Source: Modestobacter sp. DSM 44400 (GTDB taxonomy: Bacteria; Actinomycetota; Actinomycetes; Mycobacteriales; Geodermatophilaceae). From it: DNA of 52,242 bases. Positions within the stretch are counted from its first letter, which is position 1. Every line of letters starts with the position of its first letter. The notes beneath the pieces were generated by a model. The model made no database searches and was not told the origin of the DNA. It saw nothing but the letters and a program-made list of their open reading frames with translations. Location: assembly GCF_900107175.1 (NCBI RefSeq), contig NZ_FNOZ01000028.1, positions 1 through 52,242 of the forward strand, in the 5' to 3' direction. This document shows, piece by piece, positions 30,807 through 40,066 of the stretch. The translations under genes and the position numbers were made by a program.

Positions 30807-32612
30807 GTGACCGTCCCCCCGCCGTCCCCGGACCGCCGCCGCGAGCGCAGCGCCGCACGCGAGTCCGCAGCTCGCGATGCCGACCGCGCCGACGCGCGCG
30901 ACGAGAAGCGCGCCCAGCAGATCTGGGTCGACGGCGCCGCCCCCTCCCTGCCGGTGCGCGCCTCCCGCCCCGAGGAGGTCGTCTTCCACCTCGGACCCAC
31001 GAACTCCGGCAAGACGTATGACTCCCTGCTCGCCCTGGCCCGCACCGGTTCCGGCGTCTACGCCGCCCCGCTTCGGCAGCTGGCGCACGAGGCGTACGCC
31101 CGGCTGTCCGAGCAGCTCCCGCCCGGCACGGTCGGCCTCTCGACCGGCGAGGAGGAGATCGACCCGATGGCGCCCATCGTGTGCTGCACGGTGGAGAAGG
31201 CCCCCATGCGCGGCGAGATGCTCGTCCTGGACGAGTCGCACTGGGTCGCCGACCCCGACCGCGGCCACCACTGGGCCCGCCTGCTGCTCACCAGCGACTA
31301 CCGGGAGATGCACCTCATCTCCGCCGCCGAGGCCTACCTGCTGCTCAAGCCGCTGGTCGCCGACGCAAAGCACGTCACCGTCGTCAACCACAAGCGGCTG
31401 TCCCGCCTCGACGTGCTGCGCGCCCCGGTGCGCCCAGACGCGGTGCGGCCACAGACGCTCGTCGTCGCCTTCTCCCGCAAGGCCGTCTACGCCGTGGCCG
31501 CGGAGCTGGACCAGCACCGGCCCGGCAAGGTCGGCGTCCTCTACGGCGCGCTGCCGCCGGCCACCCGACGCGAGGTCATCGAGCGCTTCACCAGCGGCGA
31601 GCTGGAGGTGCTGGTCACCACCGACGTGATCGGGCACGGGATCAACGTGCCGGCGACCACCGTGCTGTTCGCCGAGACGACGAAGTTCGACGGCACCGAG
31701 CTGCGTCCGCTGCGCACCTGGGAGACCGCCCAGATCGCCGGCCGTGCCGGTCGCTACGGGCTCACCGGGCACGGCCAGGTCGGCATCCTCATCGGCGTCA
31801 CCGGGCTCAAGCCGTCGTCCGGGCTGCTGATGGCCGGCGCCGAGGTGGCCCGCGGGGACGCGGTGAGCGACCTGCCCAAGCGCGCGCCCCGGCTGCGGCC
31901 GGAGCTCGCCGACCTGGGCGCCCACGAGGCGGTCGACCTGCCGGAGGCGCTCACCCGCTGGGCGGCCTGGGCCCGCGCCGCCACCCGGGACGAGGCGATG
32001 ACCGCCGATGACGTCACCACCCTGGTGATGCGCGTGCAGGCGCTGCTCCCGCTGCTGCGCGGCCCGCTCGGTGCCGCCGGCGACCTCGACACGGTCTGGC
32101 GCCTGGTCAACCTGGCCATCGACTACAACCCGCCGCGGCGCACCCGCTGGCTGGTGCTGGCCCGCGCCGCGCTGGAGCACGCCATCGGCCTGCCCGTTCC
32201 GCCGGAGACCGTGCTGCCCGACGTCCCGGTCGACGGCACCGTCGAGGAGTTCGAGCAGGCCGCGGCCGCCGCCCGCGACGCGCAGACGCTGCTCCGGCAG
32301 TTCCCCGGCGTCGGCGGGCTGACCAGCGACGACGCCGCCTGGCTCGAGGAGGAGTGCGCGGAGTCGATCACCGAGCTGCTCCCCGGCGCCATCGCCCTGC
32401 AGCGCTCGGGCACCTGCTCCGACTGCGGGAGGGCGATCGCCCCGTGGTTCACCACCTGCAAGCCGTGCAGCTTCGGCGGTCCGGGCCGCGGCGCGCCCCG
32501 CGCGGGCACCGGCGGCCGGGACGGTGGGCGCGACCACGGGCGGAACAGCCGGCCCGGCGCGCGGTCCGGCTCCCGCCAGGGACGCCGGCCCAGCCGCAGC
32601 GGCCGCGGGTGA
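30807..32612 (+). CDS. SUV3-like DEAD/DExH-box RNA helicase with C-terminal Cys4 motif
   Basis: 601 residues. Walker A reads HLGPTNSGKTYDSL (63-70), the diagnostic form of SUV3 helicases of mitochondrial degradosomes. Walker B/motif II is VLDESHW (about 142-145). LYGALPPATRREVIERF, TDVIGHGINVPA and QIAGRAGRYG (about 309) are motifs IV-VI. The C-terminal part ends with CSDCGRAIAPWFTTCKPC (about 537-554), a putative zinc knuckle absent from mitochondrial SUV3, then a Gly/Arg-rich tail of about 45 residues suited to RNA binding. The N-terminus (1-40) is highly charged. Start GTG at 30807. It probably unwinds RNA; a degradosome role is inferred from the family. Confidence 0.88.
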   Translation: MTVPPPSPDRRRERSAARESAARDADRADARDEKRAQQIWVDGAAPSLPVRASRPEEVVFHLGPTNSGKTYDSLLALARTGSGVYAAPLRQLAHEAYARLSEQLPPGTVGLSTGEEEIDPMAPIVCCTVEKAPMRGEMLVLDESHWVADPDRGHHWARLLLTSDYREMHLISAAEAYLLLKPLVADAKHVTVVNHKRLSRLDVLRAPVRPDAVRPQTLVVAFSRKAVYAVAAELDQHRPGKVGVLYGALPPATRREVIERFTSGELEVLVTTDVIGHGINVPATTVLFAETTKFDGTELRPLRTWETAQIAGRAGRYGLTGHGQVGILIGVTGLKPSSGLLMAGAEVARGDAVSDLPKRAPRLRPELADLGAHEAVDLPEALTRWAAWARAATRDEAMTADDVTTLVMRVQALLPLLRGPLGAAGDLDTVWRLVNLAIDYNPPRRTRWLVLARAALEHAIGLPVPPETVLPDVPVDGTVEEFEQAAAAARDAQTLLRQFPGVGGLTSDDAAWLEEECAESITELLPGAIALQRSGTCSDCGRAIAPWFTTCKPCSFGGPGRGAPRAGTGGRDGGRDHGRNSRPGARSGSRQGRRPSRSGRG

Positions 32613-32657
32613 TCGCCCACCCGCCGCAGGGTGCGGGGACGCCGCCCCCTCGTTGAC

Positions 32658-32708
32658 CATCGGCGGGTGGCTGCTCGACACGCCGTCGGGAGCAGCCACT
32701 CGCCGATG
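32658..32708. terminator. Bidirectional 19-bp hairpin between helicase and amidase genes
   Basis: CATCGGCGGGTGGCTGCTC (32658-32676) pairs with GAGCAGCCACTCGCCGATG (32690-32708), with one G.T pair and a 13-base loop. It sits between two convergent genes and would serve both. Confidence 0.8.
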
Positions 32709-32727
32709 ATCACGGGAGATCAGCGAG

Positions 32728-34263
32728 TCAGCCGGCCGGCGGGGCCGGGAAGCCGCCCACCAGCTGCTCGAACGCGTCCGCGACCCGCAGGCAGGTCGCG
32801 TCGGCGAACCGCTTCCCGACCAGCATCATCCCGACCGGGAGTCCCTGCGAGAGCCCGGCCGGGACGCTGGTCGCCGGGTGGCCGCTGACGTCGAACGGCG
32901 CGGTATTCACGATCATCTCCAGCGCCCGGGCGACCCGGACCTCGAGCGGGTCGTCCGCAGTAGGAATCGGCGGGGCGACCATGGGCACGGTCGGCATCAC
33001 CAGCAGGTCCACGTCGGCCAGCGCCGCGTCGTAGTGGGCCCGCACCTCGACGGCGAGGTTGCGCGCCATCGCGTAGTGCCGGGTCTGCTCCTGCTGCGCC
33101 GACCAGCGACCGGCCAGCGCCACCAAAGTCACCGTCGGGGACCACTGGTCGGCGACCTGCCGGCTCTGCCGCCCGTAGTACTCGACCAGCTCGGGGTCGT
33201 AGAGCCCCTCCCAGTTGTGCCCGTAGCCGTTGCCCTCGACCATCTGCACCGCGGCGCCGTCGGTGGCGATCACGTTCCACACGTGTAGGGCGTGCCGGTG
33301 CCAGGGCAGGTCGACGTCGACCACCTCGATGCTCAGCTCCCCCAGCCGGGCGGCGGCCGCGCGCACCGTGTCGTCGACGCCGGGCTCGGACAGCCCCTCC
33401 CAGCCGAAGCCCTGACCGACCACGCCCACCCGCAGCCCGGCGACGTCCCCGCCGAGCGCGGCCGCGTACTGCCCGGGCACCAGGTCGGCCGGCTGCCGCG
33501 GGTCCAACCCGTCCCGACCGGCCAGCACGTCCAGGGCGAGCGCCGCGTCGGCGACCGTGCGGGTGATCGGGCCGAGGTGGTCGATGGTCACCTCGATCGG
33601 GAAGGCACCGGTGTAGGGCACCAGGCCGTGCGTCGGCTTGTGCCCGACGATGCCGCAGAACGCCGCCGGCATCCGGATCGATCCGCCCTGGTCTCCGCCC
33701 AGGCCGAGGTCCACCTCCCCGGCCGCGACCAGGGCAGCGCTGCCGCTGGAGCTCCCGCCGGTGGTCCGGCTGGGATCCCAGGGATTGCGCACCGGTCCGG
33801 TCGCCGAGGTGTGACTGCCGCCGGAGAAGCACAGGTCCTCGCACACCGACTTGCCGGTGATCGTCGCGCCGGCGGCCAGCAGCCGGCTGACGACGGTGGC
33901 GTCCCGGCTGGGCACGAAGCCCTCGAGGGTGCGCGAGCCGTTCATCATCGGGACGCCGGCCACCGCGGTGTTGTCCTTGACCGCCACCGTCCGCCCGGCG
34001 AGCGGGCCCTCCGCTGCGCCGGCGATCTCGGTGCGCACGTACCAGGCGCCCAGCGGGTTGTCCGAGTCGTCGGGCCGTTGCCCCGACCGCCCTGCCGGCG
34101 CCTGCGGCGCGATGTCGGCGTAGAGCTCCTCGACCGCGTCGTAGGAGCTCAGCGCGCCGTCCAGCAGCGCCGTGTACGTCGCCACGTCGGCCTCGCTCGG
34201 GTGCATTCCGTAGCTGTCGGCGAGCGCGGCGACGTCCTCGATGTCCGGGCGGCGTACGGCCAT
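32728..34263 (-). CDS. Amidase (amidase-signature family)
   Basis: 511-residue serine amidase. The Ser-cisSer-Lys triad is visible: Lys in TVAVKDNTAVAGVP, the signature GGSSSGSAALVAAG, and cis-Ser/Ser in GGDQGGSIRMPAAFCG. The longer N-terminus (about 90 residues with LADSYGMHPSEADVATY) resembles nitrile-hydratase-linked amidases such as those of Rhodococcus, but no nitrile hydratase genes are nearby. ATG at 34263 with AGGAGAT before it. It hydrolyses carboxamides to acid and ammonia; the substrate is unknown. An acetamidase/formamidase gene is 9 kb downstream. Confidence 0.9.
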   Translation of the reverse strand: MAVRRPDIEDVAALADSYGMHPSEADVATYTALLDGALSSYDAVEELYADIAPQAPAGRSGQRPDDSDNPLGAWYVRTEIAGAAEGPLAGRTVAVKDNTAVAGVPMMNGSRTLEGFVPSRDATVVSRLLAAGATITGKSVCEDLCFSGGSHTSATGPVRNPWDPSRTTGGSSSGSAALVAAGEVDLGLGGDQGGSIRMPAAFCGIVGHKPTHGLVPYTGAFPIEVTIDHLGPITRTVADAALALDVLAGRDGLDPRQPADLVPGQYAAALGGDVAGLRVGVVGQGFGWEGLSEPGVDDTVRAAAARLGELSIEVVDVDLPWHRHALHVWNVIATDGAAVQMVEGNGYGHNWEGLYDPELVEYYGRQSRQVADQWSPTVTLVALAGRWSAQQEQTRHYAMARNLAVEVRAHYDAALADVDLLVMPTVPMVAPPIPTADDPLEVRVARALEMIVNTAPFDVSGHPATSVPAGLSQGLPVGMMLVGKRFADATCLRVADAFEQLVGGFPAPPAG

Positions 34264-34329
34264 GGCGATCTCCTACGGGACGGCGGGCTCCGCAGGGCCC
34301 GGCGCGGGCGTGCCTGGGTGCCCGCAAGC

Positions 34330-35059
34330 TAGCGGGGACCGGCCCCGCCCGCCACCGCCTCGAAGAACTTCCGCGGCACCGGGGACGGCTGCGGCGACGG
34401 CCGCCGCTGACCGGGCGGCCCACGGGGGGCTGGCCCGCCGGCCAGCACCAGCGTGGGGACGGCGATGCGTGCCAGCCGCTCGACCGGCACCACCCCGCCG
34501 TTGGTCAGGGTGAGGTCGTAGACCAGCGTCGGGGCCAGCTCGCACATCCGTGGCCAGCCCGCGCCGGTCCGCATCATCGCCACCACCTGGTCGGGTGTCC
34601 CGATGCCGGTGAGGAACGCGACCGCGGCGCCGTCCCGGTCCCCCGCCTCGATCCGCGCTCGCACCCGCTCCAGCAGGCCGTCCGACCCACCACCCGCGTC
34701 GTCCTCGGCGGTGTAGGCGGTTCGTATGCCACCAGCGCCCGCGTCGGGACGCCGGCGGCCGCGGCCTCCAGGGCGATGACCGCACCGGAGGGGTGGCCGT
34801 ACACGTACGGCGTCCCCCCGGTGGCGGCGATGACGGCGGCCAGATCCTCGACCTGACGCTCCGGCGCGCGCCGAGCGGTGTTCCCGCTCGCGCCGCGGCC
34901 GCGGCGGTCGTACTCGTACACGGTGAACGCATCGGCGAGCAGCGCGGCCAGGTCCGCGGTGGTGATCCGGTCGCAGAACGCCCCCACCACCAGCGCCGGG
35001 CCGTGCCGGTGACCTGGTAGGCGATGGTCGTCCCGTCGGGCGCGGTCCCGGTCTCCGCT
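34330..35059 (-). pseudogene. Alpha/beta hydrolase, frameshifted and lacking nucleophile Ser
   Basis: Joining frames gives an alpha/beta hydrolase: GTAPDGTTIAYQVTG, then FTVYEYDRRGRGASGNT, VYGHPSGAVIALEAAAAG and ALVAYEPP, then AGDRDGAAVAFLTGIGTPDQ and RIAVPTLVLAGG. The frame changes near 34997 (missing bases in the GGCACGGCCCGG stretch), again around 34690-34720, and near 34430. The nucleophile elbow reads GHPSG instead of GHSSG (codon CCC), so the catalytic Ser is lost too. Several independent lesions make a sequencing error unlikely. Confidence 0.75.
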
Positions 35060-35143
35060 AGAGCTCGCCTCGGACGTCGTCGGTGCACACAACAAGCAAG
35101 ACCGCCGCCGGCGGGCGAAGTCATCGGCGGGAGGATGTCCGCC

Positions 35144-35851
35144 GTGGAGCTCCTGGCGGCAACAGCCGAGACGCTACGGGTGCCGGCGGCGGTCGACCTC
35201 GCCGCGATCGTGGTCGGCGCGCTCACCGGCGGGCTGCTCGCGGCCCGGGAGGGGTTCGCCGTCTCCGGCGTCCTGCTGCTGGCGGTCAGCGGCGGCCTCG
35301 GCGGCGGGCTGATCCGCGACGTCCTGCTCGCCGACGGCCCGCCGGTGGCGCTCACCAACCCCGCGTACCTGCCCACCGTGGCGGTCACCGCGGCAGTGAC
35401 CTTCTACTTCTCCGGCTGGCTGTCCCGGCTGACCGGGCTGCTGGTGGTGCTGGACGCGCTGACCCTCGGTTTCTTTACCGTCATCGGCGCGCAGAAGGCC
35501 CAACTGGCGCAGCTGCCCAGCGCCTCGGTGGTCTTCATCGGCACGCTGACCGCGGTGGGCGGCGCGGTCATCCGCGACGTGCTGCTCGCCCAGCGGGCCG
35601 ACATCGTGCAGCCCGGCCCGTACAACGCCGTCGCGGCACTGCTGGGCGCCAGTGCGCTGGCCGTGCTGGCCGGCCCGCTGGCCCTGCCACCGCTGCCGGT
35701 CGCGGTGCTGGTGATCGTGCTGGTCGCCGGGCTGCGGGTGCTGTCGGTGTGGCGGGGCTGGGAAGCACCGGTCGCGGTCGACCTGCCGCAACGGGCCCGT
35801 AGCCGGCTGCTGCTGCGTCGGCCCGGGCGCCAGCGGCGCCGGCGCCCCTGA
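35144..35851 (+). CDS. TRIC-type cation channel (UPF0126/YadS-like)
   Basis: About 235 residues with seven membrane segments arranged as an internal repeat. VSGVLLLAVSGGLGGGLIRDVLL in the first half matches VFIGTLTAVGGAVIRDVLLAQR in the second; the GGxxRD motif is the hallmark of bacterial TRIC channels. LDALTLGFFTVIGAQKA is also typical. The GTG at 35144 is preferred because GGGAGG lies nine bases before it; the ATG at 35135 directly abuts that GGGAGG. It is convergent with the SpoIIE gene, with the two stops adjacent. It probably conducts monovalent cations. Confidence 0.85.
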   Translation: MELLAATAETLRVPAAVDLAAIVVGALTGGLLAAREGFAVSGVLLLAVSGGLGGGLIRDVLLADGPPVALTNPAYLPTVAVTAAVTFYFSGWLSRLTGLLVVLDALTLGFFTVIGAQKAQLAQLPSASVVFIGTLTAVGGAVIRDVLLAQRADIVQPGPYNAVAALLGASALAVLAGPLALPPLPVAVLVIVLVAGLRVLSVWRGWEAPVAVDLPQRARSRLLLRRPGRQRRRRP

Positions 35852-38707
35852 TCAACCCGCGGAGTGGAACTCCGGCGCCTCGTCGTGCACGGCCGGGGAG
35901 GGCCCGATGCCTGGGGGCACCCGCTGCGGACCGGCCTCCGGCGGCCGCGGGGCGTCCTGCGGGTGCAGTCGGACGGCGAGCAGAGCGACGTCGTCCTCGG
36001 TGTCGGGCAGGTACATCCGCTCCAGCAACCGGTCGCACATCTGCTGCAGCGGGAGGTAGCCCAGCTCGCCCACTACCCGGCGCAGCTCGTCGGTCCCGGC
36101 GTCGAGATCACGGTCGCGTCGCTCGACGAGCCCGTCGGTGTAGAGCAGCAGCGTGCCACCGCGGGCGATCGTGGCCACCCGGTCGACGCGCGGGGTGGCC
36201 GGCTCCACGCCCAGCAGCAGGTCCGGCCGGTCCTCGTCCAGCAGGGTCACACTCCCGTCGGGAGACAGCAGGACAGGCGGCGGGTGCCCGGCGCTCGACC
36301 AGCGCACCCGGGTGGTCCCCTCCTGCAGCTCCGGGTCGTCCTGCTCCAGCCGGGCCACCACGGCCGTGGCCATGGCGTCCAGGTCCAGCCCGCGGGCGGC
36401 CTGGTCGAGCCCGGTGAGCACCTCGGCCGGCGTGCCGCCGGTGTGGTACCCGATGCCGCGCAGCAGCCCCCGCAGCTGGCCCATCGACGCGGCGGCCCGG
36501 CTGTCGTGCCCTACGACGTCGCCGATCACCAGCACCGTGCCGCCGTCGGGCTGGACGAAGGCGTCGTACCAGTCGCCGCCGACCTCCGCGCCAGCGGCGG
36601 CGGGCACGTACCGCACGGCGATCTCGCAGTGGTCCGGCGCCGGTGGGGCGGTGAGCATGCTGCGCTGCAGCGTCTCGGCGAGCTGGCGCTGCTGGCCGAA
36701 CAACCGCGCCTGATGCAGCGCCAGCCCGGCGCGGCGACCGACCTCCAGCGCGGTGTCGATCTCGGCCTGGGTGTGCGGACCGCGGTCGCTGCCGGTGTAC
36801 AGCCCGAGCACACCCAGCGTCTGCCCGCGGGAGATGAGCGGGACGGCGAGCCCGGCTGACGCCCCCAGCCCCTCCAGTGCGTCCCGGGCAGCCTGGTCGG
36901 GCAGCGCGCGGGCGATGAAGTCCGCGTCCATCGAGGGCAGCACCAGCGGGCGCCCGGTGCGCAGGACGACCCGCGCCGCGGCATGCTCGGTCATCTCGGC
37001 GACCATGACCCGCACGTACCGCTCCAGCTCGGCCGCCCGGCTCGGGTCGCGGTGCCCGGTGGCCATGTCCCGCATCCGGCCGCGCTCGTCGTTCACCAGC
37101 ACCCAGCACCAGTCGCCCAGCGCCGGGACGACGAGCTCGGTCAGCTGGCTGATCTGCTCGGTGATGTCCGGCGTTCCCGACAGCACCCGCCCGGTCTCGG
37201 CGAGCAGCTGCAACCGGGCGTTGGCCGCTGCCATCGCCGCCACCGCGGCGTCGCGCTCGGCGTCGGCCTGCAGCCGCGAGACGCTCAGCGCGATCTGGGC
37301 CGTCAACGCCTCCAGCACCTCGACGTCGTCGTCGTCGAACGGGTGCTCGGTGCCCCACACCGCCACGAAGCTGCCCAGCAACCGGCCCTCCACCCGCAGC
37401 GGCAGGGCGGCGAGGGCGTGGGCATCGAGCAGCCGGGTCATCTCCGCCATCCGCGGGAACCGGGCGGCCGCCTCCTCCGGATCGGCCAGCAGCACCGGCT
37501 CGCCGTGCCGGGCCACCCACTGGGTGGGCAGCTCGTCGTCCAGCTGGATCTCGACCCCGTCGGCCGGGACCTCGACCCCCGCCTCGGTCGCCCGCACCTC
37601 GACGATGTCCGCCAAGCGGCGGCCCATGTGCACGTGCAGCGCGCCGGAGCCCGGGTCGAAGACGGCGAGGGCACCGGTCGACGCGCCCAGCACCTCGGCA
37701 CCGCGCAGTGTGATGTGGGCCAGCTGGTCGATGCGGGTCGCGCTGGCCAGGGCCGCGGCCACCTCGGCGATCGCGGTCGTGCGCTGCAGGGACGACAGCC
37801 GACGCGCGGCCTGGTCCCGGGCGTCCGTGACGTCGACGGTCGTGCCCAGCACCCGGACCGGTTCCCCGCGCGAATCGGTCACCACCCGGCCGCTCGACAC
37901 CGTCCACCGCACGTCGCCGCCGACCCGGAGGACCCGCGCCTCGACGGCGTACTCGCCGCGCTCGACCAGGGCCACCCGCATGGCCTCCTGCACCGCCGCG
38001 TGGTCGTCGGGGTGGACGTGGCCGAGCAGCCGCTCCATCGAGGCCAGCTCGACCGCACCGTCGATGCCGAAGATCGCCGCGCAGCGCTCGTCCCAGTGAA
38101 CGGTGCCGGTGCGCAGGTCCCGCTCCCAGATCCCGACCGAACTCGCTTCCAGCGCCACCTCCAACCGGGCGAGGGAGGCGCCGACCGCGGACTGCGCGGC
38201 GGACAGCTCGAGCTCGGCGACCACCGAGGTCGCCAGCTGCTCAAGCAGCTCCCCGGCGTCGGCCGACCAGGCACGCGGCACCGGGTCGTAGACGGCCAGC
38301 ACGCCGACGACGTGGCCGGAGGCGGCGATGAGCGGCGCCCCGAGGTAGGCCGCGACCTCACCGGAGGTGACGGCCGGCAGGCCCGCGACCCGCTCGTCAC
38401 GGGCCGCCTCGGGCAGGTTGAGCGGCGCTCCGCGGCGGACGATGAGGGCCGACAGCGCGCCGGTCAGCAGGGCCGGCCCGCCGACGGCGCCGTCCGGCAG
38501 GCCGTACCCGCCGACGACGACGTCATGGTCGGGAAAGAGGGTGACCTTGGCATGGTCGGCGCCGACCAGCCGCGCGGCCAGGGCGGACAGCCGGTCGAAG
38601 GCGGCGGGGCCGGGGACCTCGAGGAGCAGCCGCCGCGCGGACGCGACGCGGTGCGGGTCGTCGAGCGCGTCGGTTTCGGCCGGGCTCGATGCGGGCAGCG
38701 CGGACAC
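35852..38707 (-). CDS. GAF-PAS-GAF-GAF sensor with SpoIIE/PP2C phosphatase domain
   Basis: 951-residue cytosolic Ser/Thr phosphatase of the RsbU type. GAF 1 covers about 25-170, a PAS/PAC about 185-300 (SSVGIWERDLRTGTVHWDE), GAF 2 about 310-475, GAF 3 about 500-680, and PP2C about 690-905. The phosphatase keeps VGGDWYDAF, LVIGDVVGHDSRAAASM, SSAGHPPP, LLLYTDGLVERR and EDDVALLAVR, the metal-binding Asp positions. It should dephosphorylate an anti-anti-sigma factor in a partner-switching path; no such partner is in the window. The start is GTG at 38707 with GGAGGGG upstream rather than ATG 38749. It is divergent from an EAL gene with a perfect palindrome between them. Confidence 0.9.
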   Translation of the reverse strand: MSALPASSPAETDALDDPHRVASARRLLLEVPGPAAFDRLSALAARLVGADHAKVTLFPDHDVVVGGYGLPDGAVGGPALLTGALSALIVRRGAPLNLPEAARDERVAGLPAVTSGEVAAYLGAPLIAASGHVVGVLAVYDPVPRAWSADAGELLEQLATSVVAELELSAAQSAVGASLARLEVALEASSVGIWERDLRTGTVHWDERCAAIFGIDGAVELASMERLLGHVHPDDHAAVQEAMRVALVERGEYAVEARVLRVGGDVRWTVSSGRVVTDSRGEPVRVLGTTVDVTDARDQAARRLSSLQRTTAIAEVAAALASATRIDQLAHITLRGAEVLGASTGALAVFDPGSGALHVHMGRRLADIVEVRATEAGVEVPADGVEIQLDDELPTQWVARHGEPVLLADPEEAAARFPRMAEMTRLLDAHALAALPLRVEGRLLGSFVAVWGTEHPFDDDDVEVLEALTAQIALSVSRLQADAERDAAVAAMAAANARLQLLAETGRVLSGTPDITEQISQLTELVVPALGDWCWVLVNDERGRMRDMATGHRDPSRAAELERYVRVMVAEMTEHAAARVVLRTGRPLVLPSMDADFIARALPDQAARDALEGLGASAGLAVPLISRGQTLGVLGLYTGSDRGPHTQAEIDTALEVGRRAGLALHQARLFGQQRQLAETLQRSMLTAPPAPDHCEIAVRYVPAAAGAEVGGDWYDAFVQPDGGTVLVIGDVVGHDSRAAASMGQLRGLLRGIGYHTGGTPAEVLTGLDQAARGLDLDAMATAVVARLEQDDPELQEGTTRVRWSSAGHPPPVLLSPDGSVTLLDEDRPDLLLGVEPATPRVDRVATIARGGTLLLYTDGLVERRDRDLDAGTDELRRVVGELGYLPLQQMCDRLLERMYLPDTEDDVALLAVRLHPQDAPRPPEAGPQRVPPGIGPSPAVHDEAPEFHSAG

Positions 38708-38803
38708 GGGCTCCCCTCCGGTCGGCCGGCCACGCCGGACGTGTCCCATCTGCGCTCATGCTGTCACGGCCAGCCGGGCGCAGCGGGGAGGTGCCCCGCG
38801 CGA

Positions 38804-38827
38804 CGGCTCACCCCGCGGGGTGAGCCG
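38804..38827. promoter_or_regulatory. 24-bp perfect palindrome in divergent promoter region
   Basis: The half-site CGGCTCACCCCG is followed by its exact complement with no spacer. It lies between the divergent SpoIIE-type and EAL genes, 46 bp before the EAL start and 96 bp before the phosphatase start. The position suits an operator for a dimeric regulator controlling both; a hairpin in a leader RNA is the alternative. Confidence 0.6.
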
Positions 38828-38873
38828 CGCGCCCGCAGGTCAAGCCCGGACGGCGGGCGACCGATGGGACGTC

Positions 38874-39971
38874 ATGTTGGACACCCGCACGATCAGCCTG
38901 CCGGACTGCCGTCCGCTGCTCGCCGATCCCGACGACCTGACCGTCGTCTTCCAGCCGATCGTCGACGTGGCGTCGGCCGGCATCGCCGGGTACGAGGCGC
39001 TCGCCCGCTTCCCCGGCACGGCCACCCCCGACGTCTGGTTCGCCGCGGCCGCCGACGCGGGGCTCGGGGCGGAGCTGGAGGCGCTGGCCATCATCCGGGC
39101 GCTGTCCGCACTGCCGGACCTGCCGGCCGACACGTTCATGGCCATCAACGTCAGCCCACAGCTGCTGGGCAGCGCCCCGGTCATGGCCGCCCTCGCCGCC
39201 GTGCCGACGCTGCGCCGGGTGGTCATCGAGCTCACCGAGCACAGCCCGGTCGATGACCTCGCCGTGCTGCGGGAGCAGACGGCGGCGCTGCGCGGGCGCG
39301 GTGCGCTGATCGCCATCGACGACGCGGGCTCCGGCTGGTCGGGCCTGCAGCAGCTGGCCGAACTGCGCCCGCAGCTGGTCAAGCTGGACCGGTCCCTGGT
39401 GGCCGGCATCGACAACGACCCGGTGAAGATGGCCCTGGCCGAGATGGTCGGCGCGTTCAGCAGCCGGATCGACGCCTGGTTGCTCGCCGAGGGAATCGAG
39501 ACCGTCGGCGAGCTCGCCGCCTTCGCCCGGCTCGGTGTGCCGCTGGCCCAGGGCTGGTTGTTCGGCCGGCCCGGCCCGGGCTTCGCCACGCTGACCCCCC
39601 AGGTGGTCGACCTGATCCGCGGCCAGGTCGCCCGCGCCACGCTGGCCGAGAGCGTGGCGAGCCTGCTGCGGCCGGTGCGCCAGCACGAGGCCGGGGACGA
39701 CGACGGCGCCCCGGCGCCCTACGTCGTCCTGGACCGCACGGACATGCCCACCGAACTGGTGCTCAGCGACCTGCGCACCGGGCAGGCCTACCGTGCGCCG
39801 GTGACCCTGCGGGTCCCGCCGTCGGCCGGGGTCGCCGAGACCCTGCAGCGCGCGCTGACCCGCGCCCCGGCGCAGCGCTTCGACCCAGTGTTGTGCACCG
39901 CCCGCAACGGCGAGGTGCTCGGCCTGCTGCGGGTGGAGGACCTGGCCTCGGCCAGCGCCGCCAAGGCCTGA
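38874..39971 (+). CDS. Cytosolic EAL-domain c-di-GMP phosphodiesterase with C-terminal extra domain
   Basis: 365 residues. The EAL domain covers about 15-255: VVFQPIVDV, GYEALARF (catalytic Glu), AINVSPQ, VIELTEH, IAIDDAGSGWSGL (DDFGTG variant keeping both Asp), LVKLDRSLV and LAEGIET, so activity is expected. The last ~90 residues (YVVLDRTDMPTELVLSDL.. to GLLRVEDLASA) resemble a CBS-like sensory module. No membrane segment. ATG at 38874. Divergent from a SpoIIE phosphatase with a shared palindrome, which suggests co-regulation. Confidence 0.88.
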   Translation: MLDTRTISLPDCRPLLADPDDLTVVFQPIVDVASAGIAGYEALARFPGTATPDVWFAAAADAGLGAELEALAIIRALSALPDLPADTFMAINVSPQLLGSAPVMAALAAVPTLRRVVIELTEHSPVDDLAVLREQTAALRGRGALIAIDDAGSGWSGLQQLAELRPQLVKLDRSLVAGIDNDPVKMALAEMVGAFSSRIDAWLLAEGIETVGELAAFARLGVPLAQGWLFGRPGPGFATLTPQVVDLIRGQVARATLAESVASLLRPVRQHEAGDDDGAPAPYVVLDRTDMPTELVLSDLRTGQAYRAPVTLRVPPSAGVAETLQRALTRAPAQRFDPVLCTARNGEVLGLLRVEDLASASAAKA

Positions 39972-40066
39972 CCCGCTGATCCCGGGAACCCTGACCCGCT
40001 CCGCGTCGCACCATCCCGGACCACCGACCGGCGGCCCGGCAGCTGTAGAGCTCATGAGGAGCCCAC

